Of a stretch of 64,000 bases of DNA, positions 50,901 through 60,845 are shown one piece after another. How positions within the stretch are numbered: position 1 is the first letter of the stretch; each line of letters starts with the position of its first letter. The position numbers and the translations under genes were made by a program. The notes beneath the pieces are model-generated. The model did not search any database. It worked only from the letters and a program-made list of their open reading frames with translations, and was not told the DNA's origin. Location of the stretch: the NCBI GenBank assembly GCA_950295325.1, contig OX485803.1:28520001-28584000 (forward strand). Reading direction: 5' to 3'. The stretch is from Polytrichum commune (taxonomy: Eukaryota; Streptophyta; Polytrichopsida; Polytrichales; Polytrichaceae).

Positions 50901-53900
50901 TGGAAGAATAAACCTACATGGAGTCCTACATGGCATGCAGTGGATAATGTTGCATGGTCTACTAGGTTTTGTGTCAAGCCCACCTCAAAGAGGTGGTCTA
51001 ACACAAAACCGAGAGACCATGAAACTTCAAAATCTCACAAGCCTTGATTTATTATACCTTATTGTGTGGGAGGTCCCACAAAAATAGGATGCTAATGAAA
51101 TAGCATTCGGTTGAGAACCCAGTCGCGTATGACTCGACTCTACACTTGAAGGCCTGTGACCACATAACATCAAATTCAATTTGTCCCTGGTATGGCATTT
51201 GGGTAAGTTTCAAGGGCTCTCATAATTTCATAGTCATGGCCCTTGGCCATACTGTAAAGTGGTCCTAAGTTCTGACACTTCGAGCAAGGGATTTTCAGTG
51301 ATCCTCGATCCTACAGTCCTTTCCACCTCCAACTATACTTCACACTTGTGTAATTGGCTTAAACATGCACAGGGATCTATATTATTAACAGGGAGATGAG
51401 GTCGGAAACTGGAGATCTTGGCTGAGATAGTCAAAATAGATTAACCTTTGAACTTCAGCGCGGATGAGATCAGTTGCACCCTACTTACAGTTTTGACACA
51501 TTCTGTGGTTTTATTTGTCTAGTATTTGATGAAAGAACAAGCTTTTGATGGCATAGACAAGAATATTTCATACTGATCATACAAAAAAATACCTGAACCT
51601 CCTACAACAGACAGCTTGAGTGTAAACTTCGTGAGGTCGGGCCGTGCAAATGGCTCAGCCAAACTATCAGCCAACTCATCAAGGTGTACCAAAAAATGGC
51701 CCAACTGTTTATTTTTTCCTATAGGCTCCACGCCCTCAGGGCTCCTGTACTCTTCTTTCTCATTCATATACGCCTCCACCTCTTCCTACCAGAGCAAGAC
51801 AATGTCTCAACACATGTAACAAAACTAAGTGGCAAATTTGAAAAAATAAAATAAGACTTATCCTTTAAGTTAATGGGACTTTTGGTCGGGAGTTGGTTGT
51901 CTTCGCATACTACACCTTCCATGTTTGGTAAGGTTTTCGGTGCATGCAAGGAAATAGTGTGGAGGTTTGAACAAAGAACGTTCTATTTTGGTTCATTAAG
52001 GGTCCAACTCATTTTCATATGCCAAGAGGTGCTGAAATTTGACCTTCAATAAATCAAAATAGGTTGCTCTTCATTCCAAAAAAACAATACCTCCAAGCCT
52101 ACACCACAAGTAGAAAGAGATTATTGATTTTGGATGTAAAAAACAACAATTTTTCAGAATGTTCGTCAGACAAATCCTAGTGGATACCTTGGCAAGCCTG
52201 ATTTCCTTTTCAGTCGGTGGCTCAGCAGGTGGCGGAGGTCGTGGTAAAACCACAGGCAGAATAGCTCCTTTTATGAACAAATTCTTCCATTCCCGCCAAT
52301 TGTTAACTGGTAGGTTCTCTCCCACCTCTACACGATACTCATTTATGCATTCTGCCATGCTAACAAACTGTCACCACCCCCAACACGAATAAGAAAATCT
52401 CTGTAATCCATTGGTTCTGATTTTATTTTTTTGAGGCACATATAAACCTCCTCACAAGATTCAAAATACTCACAAGGAAAGGCAAACTACACATGATCAA
52501 CAGTCTACGGCTAAAGCATTGTTGCTGCAACAATGCAGAGGACCTTGAAAAGAAGCGAAAGAGAGAACCTGAAGAATGATGTCAAAACAAAAGTCAAAGT
52601 GTTTTTTCCTCCTCTTTCTGCGCTTTTCTTGTATCTCCTCCTGCAAAATCCCTAGCAAATGTTTAGGGTATGCCAGGATGGATTTGGCAAATCAAAAGAA
52701 GCCTTCTTTAAGGTTTGTACATAACACTCTTAAGCATCCGTAAGGACACTCTCTTTCTATTCTAGTTTCAAGGTCTTTGAGTATATGCTCTTTTCGTACT
52801 GAGCACAGTCAAATGACAAGCTCTCAATAGTCGACACCTCATTGGTGCCTATCTTCGGACACAAAACCTTCTTCCATCTCCCAAGATTCAATTCAAAACG
52901 TGCGTCTCCACAAAATATCATTCTTACGTTATCTGAATTACCTAAGAATTATTCCATTTGCATTGAAACCTATACAGGCTACTTCAAAATGACATATAAG
53001 TATTGCCTTTATAAGACAGGTTCTTATGGGAGTTTATGCATGCAACTGGCAATGTACCTGCCACTCATTGTATTCTTGATTAATCATGTCGACTATGTCA
53101 TTAAAATACATCATAAAGCATTCATGTTCCTGGGCACGTATCAAGTCCCATTCAGCAGATCTCTTTGCCGCGAGCTCTTGCTCCTGAGCAAGCCTCCTGT
53201 CTTGCTCCACCTTTTGTTCTTCTTCAAGTAATCTCTTCTGCTCAGCTTCCTCAGCCTCTGCCGCAGCCTGAATTGCAGCGTCTTCCTCAGCTTTCTTCGT
53301 GGCGGCTTCTTCATCTTTCACTCGTTGCTGCTCCTGCTGCTCAAGCAGCTCCTGTCATTGGATCCACCACTTGCAATTAAGGTAAATGGGTCTAAAAAAC
53401 ACGATTAGCTCTGCACCCGCTTCTCCTAGCATCAACCTAGGATATTAAACATGCAATTAGTACAAGATGACTAGCAAATCTAGATCAAGGCTATGCCCAT
53501 TCTCCTCATATTTTTTGGAGCTTATATGAATATCTTATTCATTATCAAAGTGAAGATTCTCATTCTTCTTAAACATTCAAGTTATATTGATTATTGAACC
53601 TAGAATAGTTAACAAATTTTGACCACGTAGTCCAATCTTCTTAAAACGCATGATGCCTTTTTGGTGTCCGTTCTTAGATCCACACCTAACCAATTTATAG
53701 TTGTCCAACTAAGATAATTAACCAAAATGGGCCTGCTTGCCTTTGTCCCCTGCAAGACATGGGGTACCTGACAAGGAGCCAATAAACCCAAAATTTTCAT
53801 TACCCTCCATCTTGACTGATTCTAGATATTATGGGACCCCATCAAAAAATATCGTATAGATATGTATAATGGTAGAGCACCTGTCTTTGTTTTTGCAGAA

Positions 53901-56119
53901 TTTCTGACTTCTCAGCAAATTCTTTTGTTTTCCGTTCTTTGATATCTTTGATGTATGCATTGACTTTCTGCAATATTGCAATCCCAAGAAAGCAAAAGTG
54001 TTAAAGTCTGTCCGTATGTTGTCTTTGTCAAGAGTACAATTGGAGAGTATTATAGAAACAGTGCCTTGAAGAAAAAACCTTTGGCTCATCAAGCTGCCTT
54101 GAAACATTGGTTTTCTAAGGTCACCTTCAATGTTGTGCGGGTATCTAGGTTTAGCGCAGATATCAATAAGGATACATGTATGGGTATGAAATACTTGACT
54201 CATATGGTATCACATCCTTCAATGCCAATATTGATGCCCACTTAATATTTGCACACATACCCATTGCCACATTCCGTGGTATCACCTATATACCCTTGGA
54301 CAATTCAAGGATACTTTTAGGACCATAACCCACTGGGTATCAAAAATATAAGTTCTGTGTCAGTACCCTTACCCATTGGTATTTGAGAAAAATGATATCC
54401 GCACAACACTGTTCACCTTCCACTTTTCACAGAAGATGATTTACCCCCTATGCATATGCGCTTGGTTGAAAAAATATCTGCGTTATTGTGCTATGTGCAC
54501 CACTGAATTGAGTCGAAGAAGCCTACCTCCTCCAGGACCTTGGGATCAACGGTAGGTGTTTCGACGGGTTTAATTGCCGTCTTGCTCAATTTCTTAGCTG
54601 GGGGTGGTTTCTTTGCTGGAGGTGGTTTTTTGGCTCCCGCTGGCAGAGCAGGTTCTTCAGCCCCAAGTTCAAAGCCAGTGATTTTTTCAAATGCAGCAAT
54701 GTCTAATGCTGCTGCTTCACTTTCTTGCTTGTTGAAATGAGTAATTTTATCTAGCTTACTTTCCTGCATTTCAATAGGTAGCCACATGGATCTACAAAAA
54801 CTTGAAAATGTGTGATGTGCTTAACCAGCTCACACAGTCGTGAACCAGCAAGAAAGAGCGAAGATGCATGCTATTTATGATTTAGTGGAACCTCCAAACA
54901 TTGACATGGAGTTATTGAGTCAATGACCCAACTATGCATTTTAACAGAATTATTGCTATTAATGACTTTGTGTTTATCAGTAAAATCATCTCTATCAAAT
55001 GGATCTCTATAAAATCAATTCGGCCCAAGATTGAAGAATAAACACGACATCAGGAAGAGAAAGGAAGGGAAGAGAAGGAGGAATTACATACCATCCTGAT
55101 ACGCTTCTCCTCAGCGAAAAACTCCAAACCCAGGATATTATGCCAGGAAGCCTGCAGCACCCTTGAGACACCTTGAGTTCACATTCTTTTTAGCTCTATT
55201 GCAAGAGTTGAGTTAGGCTTCAAGATTTTCCGTTGCAAAAAAATGAACTAGGTTAGGGCTGGGAGGTGAGGAGGAGGATGAAGGTTCACCCGTAATGCCC
55301 GCTGCATGGCAATTGCGTATTGCTCCTTCAATTTCGCCTTGTGCATTGACGCATGAAATCTCTGCAACACAACATGCAATAGTCAGTCCCCTCTTTAGGG
55401 GTCCTAAATTTACTGGAAACTTTGTACATGTTAGCTTGAGTTAGGGTTGGTTCCCACTGGCAGTATATGCTTGCAAGGTTGTATTCTTCAAAACATGTGT
55501 AGGATTTGCATCCTCCATTTTGTAATTGATCGGCATTGTAAACCCTGAACCTTTGATTTGCAAAGTAACTCGATTCAAAAACATATTCTTGAGATCTGGA
55601 TGTGTTGTAGCATACTTGATTTAGAGGAAAATAGACTGGCACAAGTGCAGAAAGAGAGGTAGTAATCATTTTGATGTGCTTCAATTGAGAAGATTGATCA
55701 AATTACGTCAAATATGATGTCCCTTTGCTGCGTCCTTAAGATCAGAAGCTCTTCCACCTTTCTCGCAAAAAACTCCCTGCGAGTTCTTTCCTGCAACCCT
55801 CACTCACAATGAATTAGAGATAAAATTCCTCACATCGTGCTTATTATTTCCGTCCATTTGATGTTGTTGTCACATCGTGATGACAAATTTCCTATCTCCA
55901 ACTTGCACCATATATACGAGCCAAGGAAAGATAGTAAGAAACAATCAAATGCGAGAGAAGGGTGAGGAGATAAACCTGGCGGGTCTTTTCATCCTCGAAT
56001 CGGGTCAAGAGCGCATCCTCAATTAGCATCTTGGTCGTGCGCCTTGTAATCAAATTCTTCCCATGAATCTCCCATTTTTTGGCCTTCTTCTTCTCGTCAT
56101 CCCCCATCTCTTCCGCCAT
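32905..56119 (-). CDS. CPC1: CPC1/SPEF2-like axonemal central-pair protein with adenylate-kinase-like domain, ~37 exons
   Basis: A central-pair projection protein (C1b in Chlamydomonas CPC1, SPEF2 in animals) needed for normal flagellar beating; here presumably of motile sperm. Exons: 56119-55976, 55790-55707, 55361-55290, 55151-55092, 54763-54527, 53967-53881, 53351-53058, 52640-52569, 52367-52188, 51785-51593, 50653-50555, 50406-50237, 50097-50037, 49930-49892, 48465-48424, 47806-47561, 47218-47020, 46373-46097, 45493-45194, 44577-44335, 43075-42994, 42748-42579, 42383-42315, 42183-42064, 41643-41548, ~41244-41190, ~40517-40260, 39905-39756, 39189-39061, 38373-38280, 38034-37859, 36936-36786, 36056-35901, 35509-35227, 34689-34575, 33817-33713, 33216-32905. 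Phases agree except around exons 26-27. Length ~1,870 residues, close to SPEF2. Basic coiled coil first (KRLLEEEQKVEQDRRLAQEQ), then a P-loop (VVGGSGKN) and FVLQDFPQTGGQAAAL, Pro/Lys linkers, and SPEF2 C-terminal blocks (GCMDEWLMRR, WRGFLVSLADAHFDYP, WQTLLLYLCRDASYERAL). The animal N-terminal CH domain is absent. A stop codon lies just upstream of the ATG. Confidence 0.88.
33410..33605 (+). mobile_element. MITE family A partial copy (last intron of CPC1/SPEF2-like gene)
   Basis: Carries GTCAAAGTGAGGATTTCTT, TTCACTATTGAACCTAGAA, GCACATAGTCCAATTTCAT and TTTTGGTGTTTGTTCTTA in family order. Confidence 0.7.
34140..34395 (+). repeat. Dispersed repeat family E, copy 1 (intron)
   Basis: Shares CCTATTGAGTTG, GACACATGT-like, CATTACCGGAC and AGGAATAGACA-like landmarks in the same order with 40020-40258. 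No clear termini. Confidence 0.65.
35745..35835 (+). mobile_element. MITE family D fragment (intron)
   Basis: TTATCCTTTCACTTAAATGG and GGAGTTGGTCTCCTAT match the arm of the foldback element in the GH79 intron. Only one arm is present. Confidence 0.6.
36250..36748 (+). mobile_element. PIF/Harbinger-type MITE family B, full copy (intron)
   Basis: Begins TGGCCACTTTACACTATG, ends GTAAAGTGCCCG, and is flanked by TAA on both sides (36247-36249, 36749-36751). 499 bp, noncoding. Lies between exons 32 and 33 of the CPC1/SPEF2-like gene. Confidence 0.85.
37250..37514 (+). CDS. Hypothetical nested ORF on the opposite strand within a CPC1/SPEF2 intron
   Basis: Reading from the ATG at 37250, 87 codons encode an acidic protein with RDPIDLMDRPSNVEIGL, CWYQKGANNKWTYDLT and ELHPGDEKVFNDFADES. 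The frame stays open upstream to 37122. Amino-acid composition looks protein-like (three Trp, balanced charges), unlike typical chance frames here. The surrounding 37030-37700 is AT-rich with repeated GTATACATAT, so this could be a captured gene fragment in a mobile element or a small nested gene. I do not recognise the family. It may also be chance. Confidence 0.3.
39274..39722 (+). mobile_element. PIF/Harbinger-type MITE family B copy (intron)
   Basis: TGGCCACTTCACACTATGGC at the left end and CAAGTTTGAAGTG at the right. The interior matches the 36250 copy block by block (for example TTAGACCCACCTCTT, GGGACGGTCTTGGCATTTTC). Ends are eroded and no clean TAA pair is seen. Confidence 0.8.
40020..40258 (+). 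repeat. Dispersed repeat family E, copy 2 (intron)
   Basis: Second copy of the repeat at 34140-34395, about 65-70% alike by eye. It bounds the 3' end of exon 27 of the CPC1/SPEF2-like gene. Confidence 0.65.
43900..44130 (+). mobile_element. 5S-rRNA-like retroelement in an intron
   Basis: GGATCCTGTGGGAACTCTGA ... GGATGGGTGACCTTCCTAG matches the latter two thirds of plant 5S rRNA, including the internal promoter box C. Upstream GTTTAAATCCAAGG and downstream GTCCACCCAATCATAGTG and AACAAACCATGTGGGA are shared with the copy at 13675-13890 (opposite strand). Confidence 0.65.
44764..45150 (+). mobile_element. MITE family A copy with a perfect 34-bp terminal palindrome (intron)
   Basis: Opens with a palindrome, TAATAGTGTCCATTTA-CT-TAAATGGACACTATTA (44764-44797). 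The family body follows: GCTCTGCACCCACTTCTC, GGATATGAAACA, ATTATGTTGACTATTGAGCC and AACACATGTCTGTTTGG. A C10 run interrupts the middle. Confidence 0.75.
45600..45840 (-). mobile_element. Diverged third copy of the 5S-associated element (intron)
   Basis: On the minus strand TATGGTCCACCCAGTCATTG and GGGCTCAGCGAGCC match the 3' part of the 43900-44130 copy. The 5S-like part is largely eroded. Confidence 0.45.
46560..47000. repeat. Intronic region with several hairpins
   Basis: GGATCCAGAC/GTCTGGATCC (46590-46640), an 11-bp perfect stem ATTGGGTTCTG/CAGAACCCAAT with a 4-base loop (46787-46812), and TTTTGCCAC/GTGGCAAAT (46913, 46984) lie nested in one intron. Probably a decayed foldback element. 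Confidence 0.45.
47850..48215 (-). mobile_element. MITE family A copy (intron)
   Basis: Inverted copy with GTGGTTAGGTGTGCATCTAA, GAGATTGGACTACACGCTC, CTAGGCTCAATAGTCAACAT and GAAGTGGGTGCAGAGCC. Lies between exons 15 and 16. Confidence 0.75.
48780..49700. other. Large-intron filler, possible solo-LTR remnant
   Basis: The longest intron section without exons. It has two short GC-rich inverted motifs, CTTGCGGCCGCCGCAAG (49035) and GCGGCCGCTGC (49098), in AT-rich DNA. A stretch reading on the minus strand TTGAAATCCGACATCTAGCG resembles text often seen in plant LTR retrotransposons. No paired LTR, primer-binding site or coding domain found. Confidence 0.3.
50762..51265 (-). mobile_element. PIF/Harbinger-type MITE family B, full inverted copy (intron)
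   Basis: Ends GGGCCAGGCCACTTC and AAGTGGTCC, flanked by TAA on both sides (50759-50761, 51266-51268). 504 bp. It separates the exon that starts the P-loop (exon 10) from the one that completes it (exon 11). Confidence 0.85.
51858..52092 (+). mobile_element. MITE family D copy (intron)
   Basis: TTATCCTTTAAGTTAATGGG, GTCGGGAGTTGGTT, TTTCGGTGCATGC and GGTTCATTAAGGGTC match the foldback element in the GH79 intron in order. Confidence 0.7.
53385..53740 (+). mobile_element. MITE family A, reference copy (intron)
   Basis: About 355 bp, from AGGTAAATGGGTCTA through GCTCTGCACCCGCTTCTCC, GATTCTCATTC, TTGAACCTAGAATAGTTAAC and GGTGTCCGTTCTTAGATC to AACCAAAATGGGCC. The two ends are weakly inverted (AGGTAAATGGGTC versus AGGCAAGCAGGCC). 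Confidence 0.75.
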
Positions 56120-56140
56120 CTCCTCCGACACCTAAGACGC

Positions 56141-56149
56141 CTAGGGTTT
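56141..56149 (-). promoter_or_regulatory. AAACCCTAG motif in the CPC1/SPEF2-like 5' UTR
   Basis: On the coding strand GAAACCCTAG lies ~22 bases before the ATG; an in-frame TAG closes the frame immediately upstream. The motif recurs in the duplicated 5' end at ~56592. Confidence 0.5.
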
Positions 56150-56459
56150 CAGATTTCAGCTTCTTCTGATCACTGGCCACGATCCTCCACCAATCGTCTC
56201 AATGGGAGTTCAAGCTTTATTCCTTTGATGCTCTCCATGGCAGATAAATTCACAAACTAGATAGGACGTCGACTCAACTGACCTAAGCTTATGTTCCAAT
56301 TTCCCTAGACTTGACTAATGGTAGGAGGTCTGCATTGGTCACGTGGTTTTTGATCAAATGCAACCCTTCTGATCAATATGTAACCCTTCCACTATATCCC
56401 ATGAATACTAAAGCGTTACTTACAATTTTGAAGATATAGATTAAGTCAATGGCCAGCGG

Positions 56460-56750
56460 AGATGAGAAATGTCAGTCATGAAATTGTGGAGAACAAAAGT
56501 GGCATCCTCATGGCTTCGGTTGTCTATCGACTTTCATGTCGAATTCCTCCTCCCCCGTCCCTCCCGCCATCTCCTCCGAAAGCTAAAAAGACTAGGGTTT
56601 GAGCTCTTGCATCCGACTGCATCCTTTCTCCAAATATTGATGATGCCATCGGGCAGTGGAATTGAGGATGTCAGTCATGAAGTTGTGGAAATTAAATTGA
56701 CATCCTTAGGTCTCGCTTGTGGATCGTCTTCCATGTTGAATAACAAGTGT
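56460..56750. repeat. Duplicated fragments of the CPC1/SPEF2-like 5' end
   Basis: CGCCATCTCCTCCGA followed by ACTAGGGTTT at 56570-56600 repeats the start-codon region at 56114-56150, 455 bp away. A second local duplication of GTCAGTCATGAAATTGTGGA occurs at ~56470 and ~56670. The copies keep no open frame. Confidence 0.65.
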
Positions 56751-57645
56751 AACCATCCCTCCACATGCAATACCTAGAAGAGCGTCCCAGTGATCCAGTC
56801 ACCTTCTTTCTGTAGAACACAGTAGCTTGGAATCGAAAATTATACGTTCTAGAGGTGGTTACAGCTCAAAACGGCCATCCAATCCAAGTCCCAACCGCCA
56901 CCAAAGGTTAATTAATTGCCTAACTGCCAAGAGCTATCATCAACTGGAGATTCCACCCGAAACCATGTTTGATAATTCGGTACCTACAACAACTGTGCAG
57001 CAGTAGTGAACTAGACTGTATGGCAATCAAAGAAACCACACAAGTCTGAAAATTCTGGACAAACTCCATCATGTTCCTTGGACAAGATCTCCAATAAAGT
57101 TCACATTGCATGAACATCTCCAGCTGTGGGTTTACAAATGCATGCTGTGCCTCTAATTCTTCACGTGCCCTCAAATTTGTTAAACTTTGCTAATTCCAAT
57201 TTCCTCTTAGTAACTGTAGAGAAGACTGAAGCATGTTCATTAAAAAATGGATGTAGTCGGATACTTCTGCACATTAATTAGCCTCACATGCATCACGAGT
57301 AGCCGGCTGATCCCAAGGCAGTGAGAACTCCAAAATTAGTTGCAAAAACAAATCGACACACATGCATGAATGCAGTGCATCTCTACCTATACGAACTTCA
57401 ATCCCCCTCGCACTTCGCTAGAAGTTTGGAATGTGCTCTACCATGAATATTTGATGTCAAAGCATTAAATCAAGTGACTGTTACAGCGGCATCATAGTGC
57501 GATCTAAAAATTGTAGGCAGTGAATCTGCAATGTGCACAAGCACTCGAGCAAACTGGACACTATGGTCCAAAATACTCTTTTGGCTTCATGGGGTGAGGA
57601 CGTGGTCATTAAGGTTCATTCAAGCCTTAGGCCTTATCAAAAATC
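56751..57645. other. Intergenic, no recognised gene
   Basis: An 84-codon minus-strand frame at 56920-57174 has no motif I recognise and no splice-compatible neighbour. Confidence 0.5.
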
Positions 57646-57649
57646 TCAA

Positions 57650-58405
57650 CCCTCCTTGGATATCCCTAACATAGTTGTTGTCACTAGTCTTGAATGCACG
57701 AGCTAATTCTATGGCCGTGTCAGGTGTTGCAAAAGTCCCCGTCTCAGGAACTGTGCATGGATAATTTATCCCTTGTGATTGTCAAATGTTTCAGTGTTTC
57801 AGTTTTACATGATGGTAATGTTTTAATGTTAGAATATGACATTGCACAAATGTTTCATAATTAGTATAGATGTACATGGTAGATCAATGTTCCCATTTTG
57901 TTCCCTACAGGGTCTCGATGATAAAGAACAAGGTGGGAGTGGATTTTGATGTTCACCGGAGGGGAACATCGTGGGGAACATCAAAATCCACTCCCACCTT
58001 GCACTTTATTATCAAACACAAGTTTGAAATCTCCATCATCTCCCTTAAGAAAATGTGGATAACATAGTTGGAGTAAATTTGGAAGGAAAAGGACGTAGGT
58101 TTGAATCTCATCACCTACAGTTGCATTTCAGTTACATTTAAATATCATTTTCACAACAATGTTCCATTTTTTAACATTCCATATTTAAAAAAATGATCAA
58201 GTCCCCTAGTAAGTTTATGCTTAACTTTAGAAATGTGAAACATTGGAACATTATAACATTGAATGTGTGTAATTACTGGTAGAATGTGAGCATCTACCCG
58301 TATGTGGTCATTGAGGTGATATTATGCTTTGCTATTTCTAACATGGCCATAATTAGCTCGTGCATTCATGACTAGTGACAAAAACTATGTTGGGGCTTGG
58401 ATACG
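57650..58405. mobile_element. Foldback element, ~750 bp, with a 26-bp perfect central hairpin
   Basis: Outer arms CTAACATAGTTGTTGTCACT ... GAATGCACGAGCTAATT (57666-57716) are inverted at 58344-58392. The centre has perfect 26-bp arms, 57929-57954 and 57976-58001 (AAGGTGGGAGTGGATTTTGA and complement), around a 21-base loop. The arms between pair only patchily. No coding sequence. Confidence 0.8.
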
Positions 58406-59457
58406 AAGGTTTTGAATTTCGTGGTAATATGTTCACCACACCACTGATGCGGTCAAAGCTCTCTATAAAATGGATGGTTTTGATTTGAGAATATCTTAGA
58501 GGTTAATTCAAAAGGCAATGGACCATATTCTGTCAATGGGGGAAAATGACGAGAAAGCTTACATTGCACAAGCCCTCATTACCTCTCATGAAAACACCCT
58601 GAGAGGTTGTAAGTTGTGAGGGCATGGATGGGGGGCACACAATAGAGGGGAGTATTTTCCCATGGGGTGGACAATTTATCGGAAACCTAAGTGATGTGCG
58701 TGTGTGAATGAGTATGAAATAAAACCCTAATATACAAGATATTTACGGAGAAAAAAAATGTATTTTTGCTAAAGGTAGGCTAGAAAATAGACTCGTGTAT
58801 TTATTGTAAGCTTTTCAATCTAATGTGATAAATGCCTCCACTACATACACAAAATATAAATCATGAAATAAATAAGCCTTTATTACATATTCAATCCACT
58901 TTCACTTTCCAATGAGAAAGTTATTGAAGATGTTTTTATCCAGAGGATGTAATATGACCACAAAACACACGTCATTGAAGCTAAGGCATGGTTTGTACAT
59001 GGTATGAAGACCACCCCCCCCCCCCCTAGGCTTGAAGTTGCCACTCCTAGGAAACTCGTCGGTTTAAAAGCTTTTAAAAAAAAATTAAAAAAAAACGAAA
59101 ACTTTGAATTTCTCTTGATCGTAAAGAAGATGTTGCATCCCACCACGGAGCACCTCAATCCACAAGCAACAACAAGCACAAATTAGAAGACAGCCTTCAC
59201 GTGATTGGATCTTGTGTTCAATGGACCTCAAACATGGGTCTAGGGGTGCACTAGACTCTTCATACCACAGACGAACTAACATGAGTGTAAGAAGTAATAT
59301 TTGAGATTTTTGGGCATAATTGGTCAAAATCCTAGTGTTTCCAAGTCCAACCGGTTACATGTTGACATCTATCAGATCTTCTTTACTGATTTGAAGTATA
59401 CTCCATAGATTCCTCTAAAATGATGGGTAAATCTCCTGAAGTCTTGAATTTCAACCA
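58406..59457. other. Intergenic with poly-C tract, no gene
   Basis: A C13-14 run at 59011-59024. The block 59235-59320 resembles 12255-12330, and 59305-59385 resembles the interior of the hAT MITE (23540-23620). Confidence 0.5.
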
Positions 59458-60324
59458 ATTATTTCTCAACCTCAACCGGTTCATCTGTAACTGGCCGCCG
59501 GATCTCCCCGTTCATTGTGGCAAAGTGGACACCAACAGCTTATCGCTAAGACTCACTACAGACATCCATGAACGCATCGAGAATGAAACAGACATTTTCC
59601 CTCAATCCCCGATGAATGTATATATACTGCAACATGTTGAAGATCTCATGCAGACTTTGAAGCAGTGCCAAAGCATTATTTCTCAACCTCAACCGGTTCA
59701 TCTGTAACTGGCCGCCGGTTCTCCCCATTCATTGTGGCAAATTGGACACCAACAGCTTATCGCCAAGACTCACTACAGACATCCATGAACGCATCGACAA
59801 CGAAATAGACATTTTCCCTCAATCCCCGATGAATGTATATATACTGCAACGTGTTGAAGATCTCATGCAGACTTTGAAGCAGTGCCATAGCATTATTTCT
59901 CAACCTCAACCGGTTCATCTGTAACTGGCCGGCCGCCGGATCTCCCCGTTCATTGTGGCAAAGTGGACACCAACAGCTTATCGCCAAGACTCACTACACA
60001 CATCCATGAACGCATCGACAACGAAATAGACATTTTCCCTCAATCCCCGATGAATGTATATATACTGCAACATGTTGAAGATCTCATGCAGACTTTGAAG
60101 CAGTGCCATAGAATTATTTCTCAACCTCAACCGGTTCATCTGTAACTGGCCGCCGGATCTCCCCGTTCATTGTGGCAAAGTGGACACCAACAGCTTATCG
60201 CTAAGACTCACTACAGACATCCATGAACGCATCGAGAACGAAACAGACATTTTCCCTCAATCCCCGATGAATGTATACTGCAACATGTTGAAGATCTCGT
60301 GCAGACTTTGAAGCAGTGCCAAAG
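59458..60324. repeat. Tandem array of four 217-bp units
   Basis: ATTATTTCTCAACCTCAACC recurs at 59458, 59675, 59892 and 60113 (periods 217, 217 and 221; the third unit gains GGCC). Units are >95% alike. Each has ~60-codon open frames on both strands (plus: PRLTTDIHERIDNEIDIF; minus: LQMNRLRLRNNALALLQSL). 217 is not divisible by three, so no long frame runs through the array. It may be a young satellite or an amplified gene fragment. Confidence 0.92.
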
Positions 60325-60464
60325 TAGAGCCCCCCACCAAAAGGTGGCAGTAGCCCGCAATCGAATAGGCTCTTCATTTATGCTTGTTTCCACAAGTTAT
60401 TGGTGTTTCTATCAACTTGCACATAATTCCCCAAACACATTTGTGCCAGGTCCCCTTTTAAGGT

Positions 60465-60845
60465 AGACATGCATGTTATGAGGTAGTTGGTTTTTGCTCT
60501 GCACCTACTTTTTTTAGGATATTAAATACGTGATTAATTAGTACGAATGGTTAGCAAATCCAAATCGAGGCTAGAGTTATTTTCCGGAGGAAATATTGGA
60601 GTGCATACGAACATCTTGTTCAATACCAATGTGAAGATTTTGTTTCTCCTTGAATGATAATTATGTGTGCCCCCTCAATAATGTTGATTATTGAACTTAA
60701 GGTAAGCAACAATTTTAAAGCATGTAGTCCTGTCTCTTTTAAACACATATGTCTTGTTGATGTCCATTCTTAGGTTCACATCGAATCACACACTCAATTA
60801 TAGGTGTCCAATTATAAGTGATTGAACTGGGCCCACTTACCTAAC
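60465..60845 (+). mobile_element. MITE family A copy
   Basis: GCTCTGCACCTACTTTTTT, GGATATTAAATACG, GTTGATTATTGAACTTAAG, AGTCCTGTCTCTTTTAAACA and GAACTGGGCCCACTTACCT in family order. Confidence 0.7.

Noticed and set aside
51420-51480. Possible exon with GATDLIRAEVQR on the minus strand
   Set aside because: Its splice phases do not fit the next exon. Joining exon 10 directly to 50653-50555 gives a proper P-loop (GGSGKN).
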